Source of the DNA: an uncultured Loktanella sp.
GTDB lineage: Bacteria; Pseudomonadota; Alphaproteobacteria; Rhodobacterales; Rhodobacteraceae
Direction: 5' to 3'
NCBI GenBank assembly: GCA_913061335.1
Contig: CAJXTP010000006.1
Location: 1-28,440 of the forward strand
Length of the DNA stretch: 28,440 nt
Program-made: the position numbers and the translations under genes
Notes under the pieces: model-generated
Database searches by the model: none
Seen by the model: only the letters and a program-made list of their open reading frames with translations
What the model was told of the DNA's origin: nothing
Shown here: positions 15,692 through 22,700 of the stretch, in pieces
Layout: every line of letters begins with the position of its first letter
How positions within the stretch are numbered: the first letter of the stretch is position 1

Positions 15692-16465
15692 CTATGAATT
15701 AACGGCTGCCTTGGGACGCAAAACATGCGGACGGGACGCGTCATAAAGCGCGCTATCGGGAAATCCGTGGTTTTCAGCCAAAGCAGGACCGACAAGAATC
15801 AGTGCAGTGCGCGTAATCTTGGCGGCCCGTGCTTTTTCACGCACATCCATCAGCGTACCCCGAATAATCAGTTGATCCGGCCACCCAACGCGGTAGATCA
15901 CCGCAACCGGACAATCCGCGCCGTAATATGGGACCAATTGGCGCTCAATCTCGCGCATCGCACGAATACCAAGGTGAATAGCCAACGTGGCACCGGTTTT
16001 GGCAAAATTTTCCAGCGTTTCGCCCGCAGGCATGCTCGTTGATTTCATCGACATACGCGTCAGGACGATCGACTGCGCAACTTCTGGCACCGTTAGTTCA
16101 GTCCCCAATGCAGCAGCTGCGGCGGCGTAAGCAGGCACACCAGGGATGATCTGATAATCAATCCCAGCAACCTTCAACCTGCGGATTTGCTCGGCGATTG
16201 CACCATAAAGCGACGGATCACCAGAATGCACACGCGCGACGTTTTGGCCCTTTGCATGGGCCTCAACGATCTGGCCATGGGTTTCATCCAACGTCATTGG
16301 GGCGGTATCCATGACCAACGCACCTTCGGGGGCGCAGGCAACAACGGCCTCTGGAACCAGTGATCCCGCATATAAACACACAGGGCATTCGCCGATCACG
16401 CGGGCGGCTTTGATGGTCAAAAGTTCCGGATCGCCCGGACCCGCACCTATAAAATAGACTGTCAT
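15692..16465 (-). CDS. cobM: Precorrin-4 C11-methyltransferase (CobM/CbiF)
   Basis: CobM transfers a methyl group from S-adenosylmethionine to C-11 of the corrin ring precursor. The 257-residue protein shows the N-terminal MTVYFIGAGPGDPELLTIKAARVI, the glycine-rich SAM site, then CLYAGSLVPEAVV, VARVHSGDPSLYGAIAEQ, the IPGVPAYAAAAAALG block that forms the SAM pocket, and the C-terminal VYRVGWPDQ, all typical of CobM/CbiF. Sequence alone does not separate the aerobic from the anaerobic form. A strong GAGGAGG lies inside the end of the upstream cbiG-cobJ gene, whose stop abuts this ATG. It is the last gene in the corrin cluster. Confidence 0.94.
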   Translation of the reverse strand: MTVYFIGAGPGDPELLTIKAARVIGECPVCLYAGSLVPEAVVACAPEGALVMDTAPMTLDETHGQIVEAHAKGQNVARVHSGDPSLYGAIAEQIRRLKVAGIDYQIIPGVPAYAAAAAALGTELTVPEVAQSIVLTRMSMKSTSMPAGETLENFAKTGATLAIHLGIRAMREIERQLVPYYGADCPVAVIYRVGWPDQLIIRGTLMDVREKARAAKITRTALILVGPALAENHGFPDSALYDASRPHVLRPKAAVNS

Positions 16466-18325
16466 TTAGGATGCCTCCTCGGGCATATATGGGTCATCGC
16501 GCTTGGCGGTCAGATCACCATCAATTTTGCGGGCATAACCGCGCGGTGTGAACATACGAGGGCCCTCACCCATTTGGGCAAGGCGCGAATTACTGGACCC
16601 GATCAGAACCACGGTCAGCATATCAACCTCGTCAACTTCAAGCTGATCAAGGCGGCGATAACGCACATGTTCCTCTGGGCGGCCCAGCGAACTGGCAAGC
16701 ATCACAGGCGTGTCGGCTGGGCGGTGTTGCAACAAAATATCGCGGGCCTCGGCCAGCAATGTACGGCGGGTTTTCGACACCGGATTATAGAACGCGATGA
16801 CGAAATCGCCCTCAGCAGCAGCGTGCAAACGGCGGATAATATCATCACGCGGGGTCAACAAATCGGACAAGCTAATCGTACAGAAATCATGACCCAACGG
16901 CGCGCCGGCTCGGGCGGCGGCGCCCTGAAGGGCGCTCACGCCGGGCGAGCAAACAACGTCAACGCGGCGAGCGGCGTCAGACACGCCTTCCTCGGCAGCG
17001 GTTCGGTCCAACAATTCAAACACCAACGCGCCCATCGCATAAATGCCCGCATCACCCGAACAGACCAAAGCGACGTTCTTACCCTTGCCCGCCTGTTCCA
17101 ACGCATAGCGGCACCGGGCCTCTTCCCCGCCCAGCGGGAAATCAGACCGTTCCTTGCCAACAGCCAAAGGACCAAGCAGATCAATATACAACCCGTAACC
17201 CACAAGCTCCTCGGCCTCTGCGACCAGTCGCGACACCTCTGGTGTACGCCAAGCCGCTTGACCGGGCCCAATACCAACAACCGACAATCGACCACGGGCG
17301 CGGCCCTGCGATGTAACCAAAGGCTCAGGTGCAATCGCAATCGCACAGGTCGCATTGGCCGTCTTTTTCTTAGCAACCAACAAATTGGCATCCGGCCCTG
17401 CTTGGGCCAGTGCTGCCGCCTCGGACACGCCGTGGGTCCCCACTTCGGCAAAAACAACATCAGATGGGTTTTCCAAACGCGGTGTCTCGGCCTCCAAGAC
17501 ATCCGCCTCAAACAATCGCAAAGGAGCGCCCAAGCTCGTAGCCAACTGAATGATCGCAGGCTCGTCCGCCTTAAGCGTAATGGTATTCACAGAATGGATC
17601 GACGCAGGTGTGACATTCGCCGCAACAAGAACCTCTTGGACCAGTGCTGCTAACTCAGCTGGGTCGCAATCACGCGCACAGCCAACGCCCAACGTCAAAC
17701 GCTGCGGGGCAAATTGCAAATGCGCTTCGCCCAAATCGGCGATACGGTCCATCGTTGCTGAAATCTGCAACGTGTCGCCAGCAGGCAAATTAGCAAGCCA
17801 CGGCGCATCGCCAACGACCTTAGCACCGCCACCAGACAGCAGCGCAGCCATGGCACCCTTTGCATCACCACGGTTGACCAACGCCCAGCCAGCAGGCGGC
17901 TCATCCAAGGCAACACCCAAGGCAACATCCCCAGCCGTTGTGACAGCAGCGACAGCGCCCAGCGCGTCCGCAATTTGCGCCGCCAGCTTATTGGCACCGC
18001 GGTGTCCGCCTAACAACGGCACGACAACTGCGCCATCATCAGACACAGACAACACCGGAGGTTCCGCTAATTTATCCAGCAACAATGGAGCAACAGCGCG
18101 GATCAAAATGCCGCTCGCACAAACGCCAATCACTGGAACACCAGCGGCAAATAGATCACGGGTGTGATCCAATGCATTGGCGAAAAACGCATCAGCGGTG
18201 TCCACACGGCCCTTGCGGCCATGGACTTTCGCGCCAAGCAGTGCTGCAATTTTATGTGCAACAGGCTCTCCCGAACGGGATAAAGTCAAAACTACGGGCA
18301 TTAAAGCTATGGGGGCTACAGCCAT
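16466..18325 (-). CDS. cobJ: CbiG-CobJ fusion: cobalamin biosynthesis protein and precorrin-3B C17-methyltransferase
   Basis: This 619-residue protein joins two corrin enzymes. Residues about 10-335 match CbiG. The N-terminal core reads VPVIGVCASGILIRAVAPLLLD, then PLLGGHRGANKLAAQIADALGA, and the C-terminal CobE-like part contains LTLGVGCARDCDPAEL (210-225) and FAEVGTHGVSEAAAL. After a short Arg/Gly linker (about 340-346), residues 347-600 are CobJ, with GIGPGQAAWRTPE at the SAM site, ELVGYGLYIDLL, LVCSGDAGIYAMG and DFVIAFYNPVSKTR. CbiG opens the ring lactone in the anaerobic route, and CobJ/CbiH contracts the ring with C-17 methylation, so the fusion joins consecutive steps. ATG at 18325 has AGGAG about 8 bases upstream and overlaps cobI by 10 bases; an ATG at 18301 is less supported. 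Confidence 0.92.
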   Translation of the reverse strand: MAVAPIALMPVVLTLSRSGEPVAHKIAALLGAKVHGRKGRVDTADAFFANALDHTRDLFAAGVPVIGVCASGILIRAVAPLLLDKLAEPPVLSVSDDGAVVVPLLGGHRGANKLAAQIADALGAVAAVTTAGDVALGVALDEPPAGWALVNRGDAKGAMAALLSGGGAKVVGDAPWLANLPAGDTLQISATMDRIADLGEAHLQFAPQRLTLGVGCARDCDPAELAALVQEVLVAANVTPASIHSVNTITLKADEPAIIQLATSLGAPLRLFEADVLEAETPRLENPSDVVFAEVGTHGVSEAAALAQAGPDANLLVAKKKTANATCAIAIAPEPLVTSQGRARGRLSVVGIGPGQAAWRTPEVSRLVAEAEELVGYGLYIDLLGPLAVGKERSDFPLGGEEARCRYALEQAGKGKNVALVCSGDAGIYAMGALVFELLDRTAAEEGVSDAARRVDVVCSPGVSALQGAAARAGAPLGHDFCTISLSDLLTPRDDIIRRLHAAAEGDFVIAFYNPVSKTRRTLLAEARDILLQHRPADTPVMLASSLGRPEEHVRYRRLDQLEVDEVDMLTVVLIGSSNSRLAQMGEGPRMFTPRGYARKIDGDLTAKRDDPYMPEEAS

Positions 18326-19062
18326 GGGTCGGCTCCTTTAGTGAGCAAAATCATCGAAAAATAGGGAGCAATTTCAGGGGCATCGGCCAAGGGGACAACC
18401 ACCTCTTGCGGCAGGGTCGCTCGCTCGACGTACACCGCACGGTCGGTCAGACCTAAGACTTCAATCACACTGCGGATTTTGGCCATATGGCGACCAACTT
18501 TCATGATCACGACGCTTTCGGCACCATCAATGCGAGCGCGGAGTTCATCCTCAGGCAACGGCCCGGGCAATACAGTCAGCCGCTCATTGCGGGCAGCAAG
18601 CGGCATGCCGGCACTTGCGGCACACGCAGTGATAGACGTGACACCAGGAACAACCTCGACGCGGTACTTATCCGACAAACGGGCAAACACATACATGAAC
18701 GAGCCATAGAAAAACGGATCGCCCTCGCACAAGCAAATAACATCCTCACCAGCATCCAAGGCGGCGGCGATATCAGCAGCACCCTTGTCATAAGCGGCCT
18801 GTGCTGGGGCACGTTCCACGGTCATCGGCACATCCATGACAATCTCGCGGCATGTCGCGGCAATCAAGTCAGCCGCAATAGAGCGGGCAAAACTATCACC
18901 CCCAGCCAACGCGGGATATGCCACAACCGATGCGTTCTCGATCAGCCGTGCCGCGCGGAGCGTCATTAAATCAGCAGCACCTGGACCAAGACCAACGCCG
19001 TACAATTTACCTTGGGACGGAGGGTGGGGCCTCGGCGTCAGCCGCACGTCATCAATCGTCAT
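18316..19062 (-). CDS. cobI: Precorrin-2 C20-methyltransferase (CobI/CbiL)
   Basis: CobI methylates C-20 of precorrin-2 (or its cobalt form, as CbiL), the first committed corrin step. The 248-residue reading starts at ATG 19062, whose ATGA overlaps the cobL stop; longer starts at 19080 and 19107 have no Shine-Dalgarno. Recognisable blocks are KLYGVGLGPGAADLMTLRAARLI, CEGDPFFYGSFMYVFARL (SAM and substrate loop), VEVVPGVTSITACAASAGMPLA, and VVIMKVGRHMAKI near the end. The usual GPGDPEL of this family reads GPGAADL here, an uncommon change at the SAM-binding loop. It is followed by the cbiG-cobJ gene with a 10-base overlap. Confidence 0.92.
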   Translation of the reverse strand: MTIDDVRLTPRPHPPSQGKLYGVGLGPGAADLMTLRAARLIENASVVAYPALAGGDSFARSIAADLIAATCREIVMDVPMTVERAPAQAAYDKGAADIAAALDAGEDVICLCEGDPFFYGSFMYVFARLSDKYRVEVVPGVTSITACAASAGMPLAARNERLTVLPGPLPEDELRARIDGAESVVIMKVGRHMAKIRSVIEVLGLTDRAVYVERATLPQEVVVPLADAPEIAPYFSMILLTKGADPWL

Positions 19063-20261
19063 CGTTTCACAAGGCTCCATTGGGTGACAGGCATCGCAGG
19101 ACGCCAACCAGTTAAACGACCAATCGGCTCAGCACGACACACCGAAATACGCACAAGATCACCACCATAAGCAGTGTGCAGCTCCATCAGGACGGCTTCG
19201 CTTTCCAACGTAACAGCGTTGGCCACAAGACGACCAAGCGGGCGCAAAGCAGCCCACGCAGCCTCAAACGTCTGATGGCTCAAGCCGCCACCAATGAAAA
19301 TTGCATCCGGTGCAAGTAAACCGTCCAAGGCGGCAGGCACAGTCCCGTCAACCAATTCCAATTTCGGCGCACCAAGCGCCAAGGCATTGGCCCCCGCCAT
19401 CGCTCGCCTGTCGGCGCGTGGCTCAATGCCAATCGCACGGGCGTAGCGGGCAGCCCGCATCCACTCAATAGCGACCGACCCAGATCCGCAGCCAATATCC
19501 CACAACAATGCACCACGCATCGGCATCAGTTTGGCCAATGTGGCCGCGCGGACCTCTTGCTTGGTCATGGTGCCATCGGACTGGAACAATGCATCGGCCA
19601 ATCCGGGCACACGGGGCAACAGTGCAGCATCAGGCGCCGCGATACACTCTACAGCCAATGTATTAAACGCAGGCACATCGTGGTCCCAGCTTTCGGCCAA
19701 ACCATCAAAGCGAAGCTCGTCTTTGCCGCCCATCGCGGCCAGCACCGTCATGGATGATTTACCAAACCCACGATCCGCCAAAAACGCGGCAATCTGCGCA
19801 GGCGTCTCGGCCCCAGTTGTCAGCACCAACAACCGTGCATTAGGCTGAATGAACGCAATCATCTGCTCAACAGGGCGGCCATGTACGGTCAGGGTTTCGA
19901 CGTCCGGCAACGACCACCCCATACGGGCAGCAGCCAATTGGAACGCAGACAACTGCGGATGATATACGATTTCAGACGGATCGATTGACCGACCAATGCG
20001 CGCACCCACCGAAAACCAAAGCGGATCGCCGGTGACCAAAATCACAGCGCGACGACCACGCATACCTTCAATCGCCTCGATCATAGCGTCGAACGGGGAC
20101 GGCCACGCAATACGCTCCGCGCCGATCCCATCAGCCAACGCATGGTGGCGCTGACCGCCCAAGATCACCTCAGCAGCCTCAACCACAGCGCGGGTTGCGG
20201 GGACCAAGCCATCCAAACCGTCTTCGCCGATACCCACGATATGTAACCAAGGGGCGGTCAT
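19059..20261 (-). CDS. cobL: Precorrin-6Y C5,15-methyltransferase (decarboxylating), CobL
   Basis: CobL methylates C-5 and C-15 and removes the acetate carboxyl at C-12. The 400-residue length shows the full fusion of a CbiE-like half (about 1-205) and a CbiT-like half (about 210-400). The first begins WLHIVGIGEDGLDGLVPATRAVV and contains VILVTGDPLWFSVGARI and YHPQLSAFQLAAARMGW. The second contains DGTMTKQEVRAATLAKLMP and the Rossmann SAM site LLWDIGCGSGSVAIEWMR, followed by IGIEPRADR and AIFIGGGL. GGAAG precedes the ATG. It overlaps cobH upstream and cobI downstream by ATGA junctions, so the three are probably made from one message at linked rates. Confidence 0.95.
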   Translation of the reverse strand: MTAPWLHIVGIGEDGLDGLVPATRAVVEAAEVILGGQRHHALADGIGAERIAWPSPFDAMIEAIEGMRGRRAVILVTGDPLWFSVGARIGRSIDPSEIVYHPQLSAFQLAAARMGWSLPDVETLTVHGRPVEQMIAFIQPNARLLVLTTGAETPAQIAAFLADRGFGKSSMTVLAAMGGKDELRFDGLAESWDHDVPAFNTLAVECIAAPDAALLPRVPGLADALFQSDGTMTKQEVRAATLAKLMPMRGALLWDIGCGSGSVAIEWMRAARYARAIGIEPRADRRAMAGANALALGAPKLELVDGTVPAALDGLLAPDAIFIGGGLSHQTFEAAWAALRPLGRLVANAVTLESEAVLMELHTAYGGDLVRISVCRAEPIGRLTGWRPAMPVTQWSLVKR

Positions 20262-20896
20262 AGCTTATCTTCCGGTAATCCGGCAGCCAGCGCGTTCACC
20301 GCAGCCGATGCCATTGCCGACCCGCCGCGCCGACCGCGCAATGCAACAAAGTTGCAACCACGCGGATTGGCAGCCAGTTCAGCTTTGCTTTCAGCAGCAC
20401 CAATAAAACCAACCGGAAATCCAAGGATCACCGCAGGCTTCGGAGCACCCGCATCGATCAATTCAAGCAAATGAAACAACGCCGTTGGCGCATTGCCAAT
20501 CGCCACGACCGCGCCGTCAAGATGATCTACCCAAAGCTCCACCGCAGCAGCGGACCGCGTGTTGCCAATTGCCTTAGCGCGATCAGGAACGGATGGATCA
20601 TTAAGCGTGACAATCACCTTATTGTCGGCGGGCAAATACCGGCGGATAATGCCTGCGCCGACCATCTCGCAATCACACAAAATCGGCTTACCGGCCTGCA
20701 AAGCGGCATGACCCGCGCCATAAGCACCCGTTGACCATGCAAGCCTGTCGGCCACTTCGATCATACCGCAAGCATGGATCAACCGCGTGATAAGCGGATG
20801 CATGTCCGCCTGAAACCGGTCCAGCCGCGCCTCTGCACGCACAGTCGCAAAGCTGGCCGCATAGATCGCGCTTGGGTCTTTTTCATATGTGCGCAC
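20258..20896 (-). CDS. cobH: Precorrin-8X methylmutase (CobH/CbiC)
   Basis: CobH moves the methyl group from C-11 to C-12, producing hydrogenobyrinate or its cobalt form. The 212-residue protein has YEKDPSAIYAASFATVRAEA at the start, the catalytic His41 in RLIHACGM, then ILCDCEMVGAGI, LNDPSVPDRAKAIGNTRSAAAVE, VAIGNAPTALFHLLELI and the C-terminal GFPVGFIGAAESKAEL, all diagnostic. The start is GTG at 20896, since no ATG fits before the conserved region and the following ATG would remove it. No strong Shine-Dalgarno is seen. It lies 69 bases downstream of cbiX, the only sizeable gap inside the corrin cluster, and overlaps cobL. Confidence 0.95.
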   Translation of the reverse strand: MRTYEKDPSAIYAASFATVRAEARLDRFQADMHPLITRLIHACGMIEVADRLAWSTGAYGAGHAALQAGKPILCDCEMVGAGIIRRYLPADNKVIVTLNDPSVPDRAKAIGNTRSAAAVELWVDHLDGAVVAIGNAPTALFHLLELIDAGAPKPAVILGFPVGFIGAAESKAELAANPRGCNFVALRGRRGGSAMASAAVNALAAGLPEDKL

Positions 20897-20929
20897 TGGC
20901 GTGAGCTTTCTGCATGGTGCCGGTGTTAG

Positions 20930-20960
20930 AGCCTCCGGCGGGAATATTTAGAACAAAGCG
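20930..20960. repeat. Short intergenic GC-rich element between cbiX and cobH
   Basis: The 69-base gap between cbiX and cobH carries GAGCCTCCGGCGGGAATATT at 20930-20949, followed by an A-rich stretch. From memory, very similar CCTCCGGCGGG-plus-ATATTT strings lie at many gene ends in Rhodobacterales, which makes this a candidate dispersed element with a terminator or RNA-processing role. Only one copy is in this window and the stem it can form is weak, so the call rests on recollection and needs a genome count. Confidence 0.35.
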
Positions 20961-20965
20961 AGGCG

Positions 20966-22183
20966 TTAGGACCGTGCTAATTTGCGTGCGCTTTCGGGGC
21001 CATGTGGGTGATCGGCATGTGGATAAACCGCGTGCGCATGATCGTGGTCATGGTGATGATGGTGGTCATCCCCTTGCCCGTGGTGGTGATCGTGGTGGTG
21101 ATGATCATGCGCCACCTCAAGCCGGCACACACCCGTACAGAACGTATCACACATCGCGCAGTCCGCCACGTTGGAGCCTGGCGCTGACGCGCCCTGCCCT
21201 TCTACGTGGTGGTGGTGCGATTCTTGCACGGCGCCGACTTCGGCTTCAAAGCCCAAGACTTGGGTGCGGTATTTGCACAATACGCAGGTCGGCGGCGGTG
21301 AGTCGGAAAACGCTGGGTGTTTTTCGCGCATATCGGCTGGGATCGTGACCTCTTTGCCGCCGTCCATTGCCAGCACTTGGGTCCGGTAGGCGCAGGTGCC
21401 GCAGTTGGGCGGCGGGTTCGTACCCGTCTGCTCAATAATTCGCTCAGCAAAGGTTTCCAGCACCTTGGGGTGGTCGCCCAAATAGCCTGCCTTGATGAAC
21501 TGAATGTCGGCGTGCTCAGCCGCGACTTGATCAGTGAACCCATAAATACGGTCGATCAGAATGCCGGAAAATAGGAAATACGGGAATACGATAACTCGTT
21601 TATAGCCCAGTTTGGCCGCATGGGTCAGGCAAGGCTCAACCAGCGGGAACGTCACGCCGGAATAGCCGACCTCGTGCCAGCCAAAGCCGATGCCTTCGTG
21701 CAGCATACGCGCAATTTTCGCGACATTGCCGTTGGCATCAGGATCAGACGCGCCACGGCCAATGACAACAAGGCAGGTATCGTGCAATGACACATCACCA
21801 TGCTTGGAATTGCCAGCAGCGACGGCATCATTAATCCGGCTCGCGGCGGCAGCGATCATCTTAGGATCAACGCCCAATTCGCGACCATAGCTGACGTTCG
21901 CGCCATGCTGCGTGGCATAGGTGTTCAACACCGTTGGGATGTCGTTTTTGGCGTGCATGGCAGCGAACAACATGCCCGGAACCGCGAGAATGCGGTCGCA
22001 ACCCGCTTCACGTAGGCGATCAAGACCATCACGGATCACAGGGTTCGCAAATTCCAGATAGCCATAATCGCACAGCCAGTCGTCAGGCAAATACGCAGGT
22101 AGTTTCTGCGCCAGTGTCGCGAATTCATCAACCGCAGATTGGGACCGCGAACCGTGTCCGCAAATCATAACACCCGTTTTCAT
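20966..22183 (-). CDS. cbiX: Sirohydrochlorin cobaltochelatase CbiX with duplicated CxxC modules and His-rich tail
   Basis: CbiX inserts Co2+ into sirohydrochlorin, the early-cobalt step of B12 synthesis. The 405-residue protein has two chelatase halves (about 1-120 and 130-250), with VMICGHGSRSQSAVDEF (His10) first and LVVIGRGASDPDANGNVAKI plus FGWHEVGYSGVTFPL (His170) second. The C-terminal third is unusual: PPPxCxxCxYRTQVL occurs twice (257-271 and 297-311), then a four-Cys cluster DCAMCDTFCTGVC (341-353). A tail follows with 19 His between 359 and 394, plus HHHH at 323-326. Long-form CbiX proteins are known to carry an Fe-S site and His-rich region; the tandem module is what stands out. 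Its ATG overlaps the stop of the small membrane protein gene. Confidence 0.93.
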   Translation of the reverse strand: MKTGVMICGHGSRSQSAVDEFATLAQKLPAYLPDDWLCDYGYLEFANPVIRDGLDRLREAGCDRILAVPGMLFAAMHAKNDIPTVLNTYATQHGANVSYGRELGVDPKMIAAAASRINDAVAAGNSKHGDVSLHDTCLVVIGRGASDPDANGNVAKIARMLHEGIGFGWHEVGYSGVTFPLVEPCLTHAAKLGYKRVIVFPYFLFSGILIDRIYGFTDQVAAEHADIQFIKAGYLGDHPKVLETFAERIIEQTGTNPPPNCGTCAYRTQVLAMDGGKEVTIPADMREKHPAFSDSPPPTCVLCKYRTQVLGFEAEVGAVQESHHHHVEGQGASAPGSNVADCAMCDTFCTGVCRLEVAHDHHHHDHHHGQGDDHHHHHDHDHAHAVYPHADHPHGPESARKLARS

Positions 22184-22389
22184 GCGGTTTCCTCTTCCAG
22201 CTCTTCTTCGGCTTCTTCTTGGGCATCGTCGCCACCTTTAAGAGCACCCCAAATCCCAGCCAAGATCGCCAGACCAATCGCAGCACCACCGACCCAGTGG
22301 TCGTGACCTGCAATTTCAATCAAATGCCCCGGATCGGCAGCCGCAGCTCCGCCAGTCAAAATGAACAATACTGTCAGCATATAACGCAT
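22180..22389 (-). CDS. Small His-containing membrane protein coupled to cbiX
   Basis: This 69-residue protein has a signal peptide or first helix (MRYMLTVLFILTGGAAAA), a short periplasmic segment with His22, His29 and His31 in DPGHLIEIAGHDHW, a membrane helix at about 33-51 (VGGAAIGLAILAGIWGALKGG) and a Glu-rich tail. It resembles a small uncharacterised family seen in Rhodobacterales, possibly the one named DUF6732, but I am not certain of the label. ATG at 22389 has AAGGA about 8 bases before it; an ATG at 22407 is an alternative. Its stop forms ATGA with the cbiX start. The coupling and the His residues suggest a part in cobalt supply to CbiX, which is inference only. Confidence 0.75.
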   Translation of the reverse strand: MRYMLTVLFILTGGAAAADPGHLIEIAGHDHWVGGAAIGLAILAGIWGALKGGDDAQEEAEEELEEETA

Positions 22390-22700
22390 GGCGTGGTCCT
22401 TTTTCATATCACAGCCAGACGGCCTGCGCGCACGCAAGGTGGGAAGGTCAACGACAAGACGCTTCGGTCCCCAATATAGGTCAACCCTGCGCCTTCAACC
22501 TGTCTGGCCAATTGGCTTCGTTGGTGCGTGTATATGAGGGCTTCGGATTACCTGCAAACGGTTAAACGGCATCGGGCAGTGGATTCCCGACACGCAAACC
22601 GCCTGTGCATGAATGCACCAATCTTGCGCGCTGGGCGGGGTTTGCGTTCGCACACATGCAGGCTACCTATTGATCAACTTACAAAACAAAGGAGATCCCG
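22390..22700. other. Divergent regulatory region (311 bases) between the cbiX cluster and the GHQR gene
   Basis: No gene is supported here; the open frame at 22528-22716 looks like a shadow. The region must hold promoters for both directions, although I could not pick convincing -35/-10 pairs. It contains a nested inverted repeat at 22593-22646: CGCAAACC (22593-22600) pairs with GGTTTGCG (22639-22646), GCC with GGC just inside, and within the loop GTGCAT (22605-22610) mirrors ATGCAC (22613-22618). A separate perfect palindrome, GCCAATTGGC, lies at 22507-22516. A cobalamin riboswitch was looked for on the minus strand and its core motifs were not found. Confidence 0.5.

Noticed and set aside
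16574..17653. 359-codon plus-strand open frame opposite cbiG-cobJ
   Set aside because: Gln/Arg/Asn-rich translation without recognisable domains; it is the antisense shadow of a well-supported gene.
20966..21131. CAT/ATG-rich tract at the end of cbiX looks like a microsatellite or low-complexity repeat
   Set aside because: It encodes the His-Asp-rich tail of CbiX in frame, with mixed CAC/CAT codons, so it is coding sequence and not a simple DNA repeat.
22413..22428. AGCCAGACGGCCTGCG resembles the B12 box of cobalamin riboswitches
   Set aside because: It is on the plus strand, pointing away from the cob cluster. The other conserved riboswitch segments (the CACTGCCCCCGCAAC-like core and GGGAAG) are not found at the required places on either strand.
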